Shown here piece after piece: positions 55,101-63,980 of a stretch of 64,000 bases of DNA. This DNA is from Ignavibacteriales bacterium (lineage in GTDB: Bacteria; Bacteroidota; Ignavibacteria; UBA10030). How positions within the stretch are numbered: position 1 is the stretch's first letter; each line of letters begins with the position of its first letter. Under the pieces are notes generated by a model. The model had not been told where the DNA came from, searched no databases, and saw nothing but the letters and a program-made list of their open reading frames with translations. The translations under genes were made by a program, and so were the position numbers. Location: the NCBI GenBank assembly GCA_026390595.1, contig JAPLFQ010000019.1:105860-169859 (forward strand), given 5' to 3'.

Positions 55101-56038
55101 GGATTCTCTTCGAGAACAAGAAAGAAGCCACAGCTCCGGCATGGAAGATTACGATTGTTGATACGCTGCGCGCAGAGTTCGATCCAGAGTCATTCGAATT
55201 CGGTGCCACGAGTCATGATTCTGCACAGTATGTCTGGAAGAAGACGCGAACCGGGAACATGGTACGGTGGGAGATCGAGGGAATTGATCTACCGCCGAAC
55301 GTTACACCGCCGCAAGGCGAAGGCTGGGTGGCCTTTAGTGTTAATGCGAAACCGAATCTAACTTCCGGCACGACCATCAAGAACCGCGCGACGATCGTCT
55401 TTGATATGAACGCGCCGATCGCGACAAATGAATTTGTGAATACGCTTGATTTCTCTCCGCCAAAAACGACGATGAAAGGAATCCCGACCAGAATGACCGC
55501 ATCGAGGTTGGTCGTTCGCTGGTCTGGAGCTGATGACCTTAATGGGTCCGGTGTGGAGTCATACACAGTGTATGCCGCGAAGGATAGTGGCACATACCAG
55601 GCAATCGGCTCGACGACGGCTGATTCGATGGTTGTGAACCTCGACATGTACACGCACAAGTACTCATTCTACGCCCTTTCCAAAGACAACGTCGGCAATG
55701 TTGAAACAGCCAGACCGACGCCTATTAGCTCAGACATTACAAATGGTGTAGGTGAATCGGACAGAGTTACTCCGGTCGAATTCGCACTCGATCAGAACTA
55801 CCCAAATCCGTTCAACCCGTCGACTACGATTGCCTATACGCTGGCATCAGAAGTTCGGGCCTCGCTCAAGATCTACGACGTGCTCGGAAGGGAAGTGGCA
55901 GGTCTGCTTGACGAGGAACAGACTCCCGGGAAACACAGTGTCATCTGGGATGCCACAAGATTGTCTTCCGGCATCTACTTCTATCGTCTGACTGCGGGGG
56001 ATTTCATCCAAACCCGCAAGCTCGTTCTGCTTAAGTAG
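52103..56038 (+). CDS. Large T9SS-secreted repeat protein with beta-helix-like and DUF11-like regions
   Basis: The start at MRTSLRGML follows CTGGAGGCTG and gives a 1311-residue protein with signal ending NAAAQ. Residues about 25-560 contain repeats built on NVTNNGSI, NITNNGTW, NLTNNGII and NITNNGKW, alternating with YNQYGTANYSAMYNVTYSGA and IYGTPNYPMMNNITYDGA. These look like stacked beta-solenoid turns. After about 650 comes a beta-sandwich, then an unexpected Ala/Lys-rich helical stretch (about 820-950). A SFDPNEKxGP...RILFENKKEA domain typical of large FCB secreted proteins follows, then an Fn3-like module and the T9SS sorting domain (QNYPNPFNPSTTIAYT). The role is unknown; adhesion or surface-layer function is plausible. 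Confidence 0.83.
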   Translation: MRTSLRGMLFLSVIMLGIAQQNAAAQTITSTVTGGRWNSGGAWIGGVVPSSGSDVVIAGTVAFENGDGSCRNLTVNAGGTLNNTTDYYANERILIVNGNVTNNGSIASYGNQPLVLRVKGNITNNGTWTPRRVELNGTGTQTLTAGAANRYSCVITVDTTSKPSVAAGSNLTFTSTVDLGKRTLDMKSFSLTFVGEGTLLTNGTVLSAKDITGLPGYNQYGTANYSAMYNVTYSGAVNIRGRIQINHTVTFIGNTTITDTIESISDYYSNERLLKITGNLTNNGIIRWGGRNPMALNVSGDITNNGKWIHNRTDLSGTGNQVITLGPGKRFESPFRVTDSLGMIVAASDVVFTGSFNLNKTVMDMKNYSITLVSEAAGFTNGIVINTRDIIGSPGYNIYGTPNYPMMNNITYDGAIYLKGRLQINTLVTMRGSVTVVDTVESISEYYSNPRTLAVVGNITNNGIMRYTGRNPFIVSVTGNLLANKPITNQGVQLAGTGNRTIVDRLSTAPYSSIGEKVVLVGDNYLPNLTVAANSKCLLANGATIFTANGTLDPALDNWSCITTTRKFTGIADYSFFKSRIKVLPNVAIDSVRILSYGHQVPSTYAGAVKCYWRVRTFASNPRQSFSSMTFLYDDVLLGTNTESALQVYQSQDSGMTWKQVSTTANLTRDLNGNSITLADAPGFGDYVISSTADPSSVRPSIVVSISGRNQIRIGGAPNRYTINYYNNSDSPTLDFLLPVMTEKFVHIKSAEITQLDGRKDIFPADSICYDGDDSSAVFWVAPMNPREARAFDIILTSDSPPVSKLSGASPLRLGKDSEILIEPLTTAAAAAVTYVVTKYGAKIVASGIDYLGKKAEEATTLPPDKMDKAKIIFANTGDIYLPQAKKENIGSEPVKKVGEKLSKILITKAMNITGGAYDIAASTIGAVKRVVPNLRARLWVWLMDDVGYFGVTETTDVEISSKSLKKTNPVRSFDPNEKVGPTGFGTQNYITSAGKMNYRILFENKKEATAPAWKITIVDTLRAEFDPESFEFGATSHDSAQYVWKKTRTGNMVRWEIEGIDLPPNVTPPQGEGWVAFSVNAKPNLTSGTTIKNRATIVFDMNAPIATNEFVNTLDFSPPKTTMKGIPTRMTASRLVVRWSGADDLNGSGVESYTVYAAKDSGTYQAIGSTTADSMVVNLDMYTHKYSFYALSKDNVGNVETARPTPISSDITNGVGESDRVTPVEFALDQNYPNPFNPSTTIAYTLASEVRASLKIYDVLGREVAGLLDEEQTPGKHSVIWDATRLSSGIYFYRLTAGDFIQTRKLVLLK

Positions 56039-56075
56039 GTGCCTGTGTTGCGCTTGCTGTTGCTCTCATGAAAAG

Positions 56076-56106
56076 GGGCCCCGCGTATGGGGCCCTATTT
56101 CTTTTT
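56076..56106 (+). terminator. Rho-independent terminator after the large repeat protein
   Basis: GC-only 7-bp stem GGGCCCC / GGGGCCC with a 6-nt loop, followed by TATTTCTTTTT, 37 nt after the stop. Confidence 0.9.
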
Positions 56107-56777
56107 GTCGAGCGGCTGGGATTCATTGTGGAAAAAATGAACTCGGGGAAACGATGCACGCATGGGGGAGAGAATTGAGAAGATTCCGATAAATGCGCGG
56201 CGGGCGAGCGAGGAAGAAAGCGAAAGAACTTGTTCCCAATCTGTCTCGAAATGGGACGACTGGCGATTGGCAACACTGTTTCCTCTGACAAATATTACCA
56301 TGCTGGTAATCGTTTTTCTAGTTTGAGAAATGGCACGCAGAGAGATTGGCCTCACCGAGTTGCCGGGATGGACTTATGAAATTCCGGTTGCCACGGGCAG
56401 ATGTCTTGTCCCGCATGTCTGCATGATCCGACAGGTGAGTCCATGCGAATTCCAGGGATTTTCTTGTGGGGCGTGATTGATTATCACGAAAAGTTTTTGA
56501 TTCTTTCCAGTGCACCGATGATCGCTCCCCAAGGCGGGGGTCGATTTTTCCCCCCTGATTACATATTAGCAATGGCACCTGTTTTCGTCTCAACTGACAG
56601 TGTGTTCTTTGTATAACTCTATCCTGATGATTCTGCGCGTGAAGTCTCGGTCACGTTTGCTGTCGTGGAGGTGTGTCCACACCTGTCCGATCTGGAGTAG
56701 TCGATGTGACCATTCGGCAAACTGAATTATTGTCTTACAAGGGTCTCCATTCCCGATCCATTCATAAGGAGGTTGTC
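56107..56777. other. Long 5' region of the VWA/cohesin gene without a gene
   Basis: No credible coding region is seen. Structured parts include the hairpin at 56294-56316 and G/C blocks at about 56526-56555 (CCCC...GGGG and GGGGG...CCCCCC). The stretch 56360-56410 has imperfect inverted repeats (GTTGCCGGGATGG ... TTCCGGTTGCC). The final AAGGAGGTTGTC is a strong ribosome-binding site. A long structured leader is possible, but I do not recognise a known riboswitch. Confidence 0.4.
56294..56316. terminator. Hairpin with T-tract in the intergenic region
   Basis: ATTACCA-TGC-TGGTAAT is a perfect 7-bp stem followed by CGTTTTT. It resembles a small terminator or attenuator on the + strand, or alternatively an operator palindrome. 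Confidence 0.45.
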
Positions 56778-59700
56778 ATGAACTTTAAACAAACAGTTCT
56801 TTTGTTTGTGTGCATGGTACTGGCCGTGCTGATACCTGTGTCAGCATTCGCACAGAGTCTTCACTCGACGCCGCGCGAAGGTGGGTTGGAAAAGCAGAAG
56901 GGGGCGGGGTTCATTGGAACGACCTCGAATGCTGGGAACAAGTACATCAAAGTTGCCATGAGCACGAGTGATGGACGTTTTACAATCGGGACGGCCGACG
57001 GTCGCAGGCTGCTTTATGGTTTCCCTACTGAGGGATCCACGAGTTGGTCAACTGTTCGTATCGATTCAACCTACTACAACACCCGGAACACCACTTCAAG
57101 CGGGTACGTCTCTGGTGCGACCGGATTTCCCACTGGAACCGCATCGATAGATGCGTCGGACAGCTCGCTCGTAATGAAATGGACTTTGCCGAACTCGATT
57201 GAAGTAACGCAGAGGTTGACACCGGTTATCGGTGATTCTTCCGGTGCGATTTGGATCCAATACACAATCAAGAACAACGACACGAAAAGCCATGGCGCTG
57301 GCTTGCTCATGATGTTTGACACGCAGGTCAACACGAACGATGCTGCATTGCTCCAAACGAGCACTACCGGTGTCGTGCCACGGGATACGGTGTTTGTTGC
57401 ACCGGGCATTCCGTCCTACTGGCAGGCATTCGAAGGGACGCCGTCCAACCCCGGATTAGTCAGCCGTGCAACGCTCACCGGGTCTGGCGTTGTCACGCCC
57501 GACAAGCTTTCGATCGGGTCGTGGGGCACATTCAGTGGAATTCTCTGGGACTACACGCGCACCGGCAGTTCGTACGGTGATAGCGCAGTGCTGATGCAAT
57601 GGGCGCTCCGCACAATCGCTCCGGGTGCCTCGATAACAATCGCAACGATGTATGGAACCGGCTCTGTGTCTGTCTCTCAGGGCACTCTCTCCATGAACTT
57701 GGCCGGCCCGTCATCTCTGAGCGCCGTCGGAACATCGCTCTCACCCAATCCGTTCGACATCATCCTCAACGTCCAAAACACCGGCACGGCTACAGCGAGT
57801 AACGTTTCCGCTACGCTGAATCTTCCCCTGGGATTGGCGCTTGCTTCGGGCTCTGCCACGAAGAGTGTGAGTCCGTCTACACTTGCTCAGAATGCTTCCG
57901 GCGTCGTAACGTGGTCTGTCCAGGCATCGAATGCCGTGAAGACTGCAGGAGATACGCTGGCGTACAGCGTCTCGTCCACAGCAACGGGATTGCAAACGTA
58001 TTCGCTGTCCCGAAAGGTCTTCATCCCTTATATCGGGGGTTCTTCGTCGACAATGAGCCTTATCTATAATCAGGTTGACGCCAGCGCTTTTCCGGTGATC
58101 AAATCGTACGTCAGCGCCAACACGCTTGCGGGTGTGTCGATCCCCGGACTCACGACGAGCAACTTCGTCGTAAAAGAAGATGGGACGACGGAAAGCCCGT
58201 TTACCGTTGTGCCGGTTGGAAGCGGCGGCTCGAGTGTCTCCGTGATGCTCACGATCGACAAGAGCGGAAGCATGGCCGGAACGCCCCTCACCGACGCCAA
58301 AACGGCATCGGCTACCTTTGTCAGTATGCTGCAGACAGGCGATAAGGCTGCACTGATCTCTTTTGACGACGTCGTGACCGTCGTCCAGGGTTTCACATCG
58401 GATAAGACCGTGTTGACGAACGCGATTAATGCAGTCGTCTCCGGAAACAACACCGCAATCTACGACGCTTTGTACGAATCGGTGAACCAGACGAGGCTGC
58501 AGTCGGGACGGAAAGCGATCATCCTGATGTCCGACGGGCAGAACAACTCCGGCACACATACACTGACAGAAGCGATCGCGTATGCCAACCAATACAGCAT
58601 CCCGGTGTTTTCGATCGGGCTCGGCTCAAGCTCCGACCAAACGCTTCAGCAGATTGCCACGCAGACCGGAGGAGCCTACTACGCGGCTCCAACTTCCGCG
58701 GACTTGTCGCGCATCTACCAAAGCATCTCTCAGCAGCTTGCGAATCAGTACCTGATTACGTACACAACGCACAACTCCTCCCGCAACGGGACTGTCCGAA
58801 GCGTGAACATTGCTGTGAACTACAACGGGACGACGGACAACAAATCCAAATCGTACACTGCGCCGAATACATCGACCATCTCAAGCATTATCCCCGTGGG
58901 CCCGGCGACTGCCTCAACGGGAATACCATTCTACATCGATGTGAAGGTGGGTGATCCGACTGCTGTGTCGGATCTCTACAGCATCGTCTTCAAGTTGAGT
59001 GCCAGCGCTGTATTATGCTCCTATGTCAACGGCAGCGCTGTGGCGGGAAGCTTCCTTGGAACGAGTCCTGTGACGGCATTCCAGATGGTAGACGCCCAAA
59101 CGGTGAGCATCGGCGTGACGAAGTCAGCGGCTCCCGGTGTCAACGGAAGCGGCGTTGTTGCGCGAGCGCAATTCCTGGTACCGACTTCGGTTACAACATC
59201 CTTCGGTCTCACGTTCTCGCTGTACGATGTCATCGCGACGAACTCGTTCGGAGGTCCGGTGCAGTTCTCTCCGACGGCTCTGAGCGTGACGATCACTCCG
59301 GGAACCTCCGGTGGCAACGCGGCAGTGTGGCCGGGTGACTGCGACAACAATGGCACCGCCAATGCGTCCGATATCTTGCCTCTCGGTGTGTACTACGGCC
59401 AGTCCCGGCCGGGTGCGAACAGCCCCGGCAACCAATGGTCAGCATACACGCGTACGTATTGGGCGAGCGAGCCTCCGGGAAAGAAGGTGTATGCCGACGC
59501 CGATGGGAGCGGTATTATCGATGCGGCGGACCTCCTGCCGATCGGGCTCAACTACGGCAAGACACACACTGTCACGACGAACAGCATCGAACCGGTTGTG
59601 GTTGCCGCGGGTGGAGATCGGCAGACAGATGCCGCGCTCCAGATTGGCGCCGTGACGCGGCGCCCCGGCACGAGCCGCGTGCGTGTCCCTGTCATCCTCA

Positions 59701-60356
59701 GGACGGTGCGGACGGTGTATGGCATCGCATTCACGCTGAAGTACAGCACGGATCAATCTGCGATGCGTTATGTGTCGACCGAAACGGCAGGATCTGTCCT
59801 CGGTGACGCTCTGATTGTGAGCAACGCGCTCGATAAGGAAGGGACCGCTCAGGTCGGCATGACGCAGACACGTGGAACCGGATTCAGTGGCTCCGGAGAA
59901 CTCGCAACAATTTCGCTCGACCTGGTCGATCGGAATCCAGGGGCGCTCTCTCTCGAAATCGTCGAGATCCACGCGAACGATGCCGATGGCAATCCTCTTG
60001 TTGTTTCAGGCGGTTCATACAAGGGAGTTCTGACTTCTGCTCAGGCCGAGATTCAGCTCCCCACACAATATCGGCTCACGCAGAACTATCCAAATCCGTT
60101 CAATCCCACCACAACGATTTCGTTCAGCATCCCCGAAGAGTCACGCGTGAAGCTGGCCGTTTTCGACATGCTCGGACGTGAAATCAGGTCTCTCACAGAA
60201 GGCGTGCGCTCCCCTGGGACATACAGCGTCATGTGGGATGGAAAGAACACGGAAGGACTTGTGATGGAGAGCGGAGTATACTTCTACCGGATGACAGCAA
60301 CGACGGGTTCCGGCAAATCGACGACCGAAACTCAGCGCATGATCCTCATGAAGTAA
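56778..60356 (+). CDS. T9SS-secreted VWA protein with cohesin-like and dockerin-like modules
   Basis: The start follows AAGGAGGTTGTC and yields 1192 residues with signal ending SAFAQ. An N-terminal beta-rich region and a DUF11-like domain lead to a von Willebrand A domain at about 488-665, with MIDAS DKSGS at 494-498 and LMSDGQ. A cohesin-like domain follows (about 700-845). A dockerin-like pair of calcium loops starts at 854 (DCDNNGTANASD) and 907 (DADGSGIIDAAD). A second cohesin-like domain spans about 945-1095. The C-terminus is a T9SS sorting domain (QNYPNPFNPTTTISF, final RMILMK) with a FlgD-like turn. The combination suggests calcium-dependent protein-protein adhesion on the cell surface. 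Cohesin calls are from sequence pattern only. Confidence 0.82.
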   Translation: MNFKQTVLLFVCMVLAVLIPVSAFAQSLHSTPREGGLEKQKGAGFIGTTSNAGNKYIKVAMSTSDGRFTIGTADGRRLLYGFPTEGSTSWSTVRIDSTYYNTRNTTSSGYVSGATGFPTGTASIDASDSSLVMKWTLPNSIEVTQRLTPVIGDSSGAIWIQYTIKNNDTKSHGAGLLMMFDTQVNTNDAALLQTSTTGVVPRDTVFVAPGIPSYWQAFEGTPSNPGLVSRATLTGSGVVTPDKLSIGSWGTFSGILWDYTRTGSSYGDSAVLMQWALRTIAPGASITIATMYGTGSVSVSQGTLSMNLAGPSSLSAVGTSLSPNPFDIILNVQNTGTATASNVSATLNLPLGLALASGSATKSVSPSTLAQNASGVVTWSVQASNAVKTAGDTLAYSVSSTATGLQTYSLSRKVFIPYIGGSSSTMSLIYNQVDASAFPVIKSYVSANTLAGVSIPGLTTSNFVVKEDGTTESPFTVVPVGSGGSSVSVMLTIDKSGSMAGTPLTDAKTASATFVSMLQTGDKAALISFDDVVTVVQGFTSDKTVLTNAINAVVSGNNTAIYDALYESVNQTRLQSGRKAIILMSDGQNNSGTHTLTEAIAYANQYSIPVFSIGLGSSSDQTLQQIATQTGGAYYAAPTSADLSRIYQSISQQLANQYLITYTTHNSSRNGTVRSVNIAVNYNGTTDNKSKSYTAPNTSTISSIIPVGPATASTGIPFYIDVKVGDPTAVSDLYSIVFKLSASAVLCSYVNGSAVAGSFLGTSPVTAFQMVDAQTVSIGVTKSAAPGVNGSGVVARAQFLVPTSVTTSFGLTFSLYDVIATNSFGGPVQFSPTALSVTITPGTSGGNAAVWPGDCDNNGTANASDILPLGVYYGQSRPGANSPGNQWSAYTRTYWASEPPGKKVYADADGSGIIDAADLLPIGLNYGKTHTVTTNSIEPVVVAAGGDRQTDAALQIGAVTRRPGTSRVRVPVILRTVRTVYGIAFTLKYSTDQSAMRYVSTETAGSVLGDALIVSNALDKEGTAQVGMTQTRGTGFSGSGELATISLDLVDRNPGALSLEIVEIHANDADGNPLVVSGGSYKGVLTSAQAEIQLPTQYRLTQNYPNPFNPTTTISFSIPEESRVKLAVFDMLGREIRSLTEGVRSPGTYSVMWDGKNTEGLVMESGVYFYRMTATTGSGKSTTETQRMILMK

Positions 60357-60373
60357 TCCAAAGTTGACCGGCG

Positions 60374-60415
60374 GTGGGGGATGCACTGTGACGAATCGCT
60401 CACAGCTTCCCCCAC
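60374..60415 (+). terminator. Two-part hairpin after the VWA/cohesin gene
   Basis: Outer arms GTGGGGGA and TTCCCCCAC enclose inner arms CTGTGA and TCACAG around an 8-nt loop. It lies 17 nt after the stop codon and lacks a T-tract. Confidence 0.55.
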
Positions 60416-60487
60416 GGTCCTTTGGCTCGGGGCGGGGCGTGAATAACCGACCTGCCATCGCTGTCGAACCATGGAGGAGTAGAATTT

Positions 60488-62641
60488 ATGATCATCACAA
60501 CGATGAGAACGAACTTTCCGGAGATCCCCGGGTTGATGCTCGTGAAATCGCTTGGCCACGTCGTGGTGCTTGCGCTCATGCTGACTGTCGGTAATCTGGC
60601 AGCTCAGACCACGGTTACAAGCACATTTGATACGAACACCGATGGGTGGATAGTCGAGGGGCTTGCAGGCGGCCCGACCTACATGGCAGCCGGAGGAAAT
60701 CCTGGGGGATACATTTACGGTGAAGACGCCGGAGGCGATGATTGGTACTTCAAGGCTCCAACAAAATTCCTGGGGAACCAGTCATTCTCGTATGGAGGAA
60801 GTCTCAGCTTTGACCTCAGGCAGTACTACACGAGCAGCCAGTATGACATTGAAGACATCATCATAGAGGGGGGTGGGTTGCGGCTTGTGTTCGACACTCC
60901 GAACAATCCCGCCACCACGTGGACGCATTACCAGGTATCGTTGCTCGAAACCGCCGGATGGAAGAAAACTTCGCTGTCCGGAACTGCGCCAACTGCGGCT
61001 GAGCTTAAAACCGTGCTCGGTTCAATCACCAGACTTCTGATACGCGGCGAGTATCAGAATGGTACCGACAAGTGCGACCTCGACAATGTCATTCTCGCTT
61101 CGGGGTCGACGTCAGGTTCCGGGAAAGCCTCGCTGAAACCTTCAGTGGCCGGCTATGTGCAGGCTGGAAAGCCGTTCTGGGTGGAGGTCCGTGTCGGAGA
61201 TCCCGTCACGGTTTCGGGTCTCTACGGACTCGCACTGAAGCTTCAGAGCGACAAGGCGACGTGCACGTATGTTGATGCGTCAGGTGCCGCAGGAAGTTTT
61301 CTCGGATCGAGCCCGCTTACCTTCTTCAGAAAAGTGAATGCTCAAACCGTTGACCTGGGAGTTACGAAGACCGCAAGTCCCGGTGTGAACGGAACAGGCT
61401 CAGTAGCGAGAGCACAGTTTGTATCGTCTGTTACCGGATTGGTTCGGTTCTCTATGTCGGATGTGACGGGTGTAGACCAGGCCGGCGCTGCCGTTCTTTT
61501 TGATACTGCGAGTACTCCTGTGACAGTTGGCGGCGCAATGGTGGTACCGATGAGCAGCGGTCCATATCAGATTGGACAGCCTTTTTCCGTTGAAGTGTAC
61601 GCCAGCGGGATGAACGTCGGAACCGGACTGTATGGGATTTCCTTCAAACTGAAATGCGACAAATCATCCTGCACCTATGTCGATGGCAGCGGAGCTGCCG
61701 GAACGTTTCTTGGTTCGAGTCCGCTGACGTTTTTCCAGAAAGTAAACAGCCAGATGGTCGATATGGGCGTGACGAAAACATCAGCCCCGGGTGCTACCGG
61801 CACAGGTCCGGTCGCGAAAGCGCAGTTTGTCTCCACAGCATCAGGACTGATCCGGTTCACGCTCTCAGACGTTATCGCTGTCGACCAGTATGGTGCCCGC
61901 ATCACTGTCGATACCTTGAGCCTTTCGATAATTATCGGCGGTCCCTCTGTGAAACCGGTCGGAATCGGGCCGTACCAAATCTACAAGCCGTTCACCGTGA
62001 CGGTTCAGGCGAGTGATTTCACGTCGAACCCGGCCTTGTACGGGATCGCATTCAAATTACGGAGCGATGTGCCGTCGTGCACATATGTGGATGGAAGCGC
62101 CGCTGCCGGCTCGTTTATGTCGACGACTGCGATCTCCTATTTCCGCACGATCGATGCGCAGACAGTTGATATGGGAGTGTCGAGAACGACGGTGCCTGGC
62201 TCAGTGGGCGCAGGTACGATCGCCTCGGCGCAGTTCGTTCCAACCTCAGGGACAAACGTCCAGTTCACGTTGTTTGACGTGACCGCCGTTGACCAGAATG
62301 GGGCGAGTATTCCTGTCAATGTGGAGTACTTCAGTGTCACCACGATCTCCGCAGTGGAGAGGGAGGGGACGGTGCCGACGGCGTTCAGCTTGTCTCAGAA
62401 CTATCCCAATCCGTTCAATCCTTCGACCACTATCCGATTCAGTCTTGTGCAGCAATCACCGGTTCGATTGAGCGTCTATGACGTTCTCGGCCGGCAGGTG
62501 GCCACGTTGATAGACCAGCGCATGGACATGGGCAGTTACTCAGTCGAATGGAATGCGGGGAATCATCCGAGCGGGTTGTATCTTTACGAATTGCGGGCGG
62601 GGAACTCGGCTCAAACCAGGAAAATGGTGTTGACGAAGTAA
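60488..62641 (+). CDS. T9SS-secreted protein with laminin-B-like domain and three cohesin-like repeats
   Basis: GGAGGAG precedes the ATG. The 717-residue product has a signal peptide ending GNLAAQ, then a laminin-B (domain IV)-like module at about 45-205 (FDTNTDGWIVEG, SYGGSLSFDLRQYY, LIRGEYQNGTD). Three tandem repeats at about 215-625 each carry FxVxVxxxD, LYGxxFKL, CTYVDxSGAAGSF and a VDxGVTKT-like motif. The same unit occurs in the preceding VWA protein. They have the length and strand pattern of cohesin domains. A T9SS sorting domain ends the protein. It could be a scaffold for dockerin-bearing partners; plain adhesion modules are the alternative. Confidence 0.82.
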   Translation: MIITTMRTNFPEIPGLMLVKSLGHVVVLALMLTVGNLAAQTTVTSTFDTNTDGWIVEGLAGGPTYMAAGGNPGGYIYGEDAGGDDWYFKAPTKFLGNQSFSYGGSLSFDLRQYYTSSQYDIEDIIIEGGGLRLVFDTPNNPATTWTHYQVSLLETAGWKKTSLSGTAPTAAELKTVLGSITRLLIRGEYQNGTDKCDLDNVILASGSTSGSGKASLKPSVAGYVQAGKPFWVEVRVGDPVTVSGLYGLALKLQSDKATCTYVDASGAAGSFLGSSPLTFFRKVNAQTVDLGVTKTASPGVNGTGSVARAQFVSSVTGLVRFSMSDVTGVDQAGAAVLFDTASTPVTVGGAMVVPMSSGPYQIGQPFSVEVYASGMNVGTGLYGISFKLKCDKSSCTYVDGSGAAGTFLGSSPLTFFQKVNSQMVDMGVTKTSAPGATGTGPVAKAQFVSTASGLIRFTLSDVIAVDQYGARITVDTLSLSIIIGGPSVKPVGIGPYQIYKPFTVTVQASDFTSNPALYGIAFKLRSDVPSCTYVDGSAAAGSFMSTTAISYFRTIDAQTVDMGVSRTTVPGSVGAGTIASAQFVPTSGTNVQFTLFDVTAVDQNGASIPVNVEYFSVTTISAVEREGTVPTAFSLSQNYPNPFNPSTTIRFSLVQQSPVRLSVYDVLGRQVATLIDQRMDMGSYSVEWNAGNHPSGLYLYELRAGNSAQTRKMVLTK

Positions 62642-62663
62642 CACGCAAGAGGGTCTGACCTTC

Positions 62664-62704
62664 AGAATCCCGATCGGCAGAGAGCCGGTCGGGATTCTCT
62701 TTTC
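62664..62704 (+). terminator. Rho-independent terminator after the triple-cohesin gene
   Basis: Perfect 10-bp stem AGAATCCCGA / TCGGGATTCT, extended by TCGGC/GCCGG-type pairing in the loop, followed by CTCTTTTCC. Confidence 0.85.
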
Positions 62705-62784
62705 CGGCCCCCGGGGAGAATAGCAGAGGGTTGGTCCGAGCTCCGGCCGCCGGCAACGGATCCCCCGCGGCGCACCGAATCCGC

Positions 62785-62812
62785 TTGACAGTGAAAGGAA
62801 ATCGTGTAATTT
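62785..62812 (+). promoter_or_regulatory. Candidate promoter for the M20 peptidase gene
   Basis: A perfect -35 TTGACA at 62785-62790 is followed after 16 bp by TAATTT at 62807-62812, 55 bp before the start codon. The -10 match is modest; TAATTTG also resembles the Bacteroidota -7 element. Confidence 0.45.
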
Positions 62813-62867
62813 GCGGAATAGATGTTTCGCTCCCCCAAGCACCTGAAACAATTCGTTCACCCCCACT

Positions 62868-63980
62868 ATGTCATCCGCTGAACAGGAACTTTTATCGCTT
62901 TTCCTGCGTCTCGCTCCGATCGAAGGCGTTTCGCATGCCGAGCGGGCAATCACGGACGAAGTCACAGCACTCCTCCGGCAGGGGGGCATTCGTGTCGTTG
63001 AAGACGATGCCGCCGGGATCGTCAAGGGGAACAGCGGCAACCTTCTCTGCTTTCCGCCCGCATTCGATGAACACGCCCCGGCAATTCTCCTCGAAGCCCA
63101 TCTCGACACGGTGCAGTCAACGGCAGCGCTCAAGGCAATTGTGAGGGATGACAGGGTCACATCCGACGGCACGACGATCCTCGGTGCAGATAACAGAATG
63201 GGTCTCTCGATACTCGTGGACCTCTTGCTGAGGGTGGCGAAGACGATAGCCCCGCATCGCAATTTCTTTGTCGCACTCACGGTGTGCGAGGAAACCGGCC
63301 TCTACGGAGCAGACGCTATTGATCTCGCCAGCCGCAACGTTTCTGCAGCGTACGTTTTTGATTGTTCGAAGCGGCCGGGAATTTACATCCGGGAATCGGT
63401 TGGGCTGTATGCGTTCACCGCGCAGTTCTTCGGCAAGGCCGCACATGCCGGCGTCGCGCCTGAAGAAGGTATCAGCGCAATCGCTCTCAGCGCGGCCGCG
63501 ATCAGCAAGCTCCGGTTCGGGAGGATTGATGCGGACACGACAGCCAACATCGGAAAGATCTACGGCGGAGAAGCGGTCAATGTCGTCCCGGACAAGGTTA
63601 CTATTGAGGGAGAAGTGCGCTCGTTCTATCCGGAAAGAATCAGCCGCCAACTCGACCTCATCCGCCAGACTTTTGAGAAGACTGTCCAGGGAACGGGGCG
63701 TGTGCAGTTTGATGCTCTCCCTGATTTTGAGCCGTACGTCCACAACCCCGACTCAGCCGCCGTCGTGACGCTCGAAGCCGCTCTGCGCGCTGCCGGACTT
63801 ACTCCGCAGCCCATCCGGTACATGGGAGGGAGCGATGCGAACAAATACAACGCAAAAGGGATTCCTGCTGTGAATATCGGTATCGGCGCCCAGAAGCCGC
63901 ATTCAGTTGACGAATTTTTCCTTCTCGAAGATCTCCACACATCATCCAGGATCGCACATGAACTTGTACAGAATCGCTAA
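62868..63980 (+). CDS. M20-family metallopeptidase, peptidase T-like
   Basis: The 370-residue protein has M20 zinc-site features: His78 and Asp80 in AHLDTV, bridging Asp108 in GADNRMG, and Glu141-Glu142 in VCEETGLYGA. A later Asp lies in VFDCSKRPG. The lid domain contains GKAAHAGVAPEEGISAI and NVVPDKVTIEGEVRS. The pattern and length fit PepT-like di/tripeptidases of the cytoplasm; no signal peptide is present. No Shine-Dalgarno is visible before the ATG. It stands alone between a terminator and the window edge. Confidence 0.9.
   Translation: MSSAEQELLSLFLRLAPIEGVSHAERAITDEVTALLRQGGIRVVEDDAAGIVKGNSGNLLCFPPAFDEHAPAILLEAHLDTVQSTAALKAIVRDDRVTSDGTTILGADNRMGLSILVDLLLRVAKTIAPHRNFFVALTVCEETGLYGADAIDLASRNVSAAYVFDCSKRPGIYIRESVGLYAFTAQFFGKAAHAGVAPEEGISAIALSAAAISKLRFGRIDADTTANIGKIYGGEAVNVVPDKVTIEGEVRSFYPERISRQLDLIRQTFEKTVQGTGRVQFDALPDFEPYVHNPDSAAVVTLEAALRAAGLTPQPIRYMGGSDANKYNAKGIPAVNIGIGAQKPHSVDEFFLLEDLHTSSRIAHELVQNR

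Noticed and set aside
56350-56420. Possible riboswitch
   Set aside because: Imperfect inverted repeats exist, but the conserved cores of known riboswitches (TPP, cobalamin, c-di-GMP, SAM) were not recognised.
56401-56616. 71-codon frame upstream of the VWA/cohesin gene
   Set aside because: It has no Shine-Dalgarno sequence or recognisable motif, and lies among inverted repeats.
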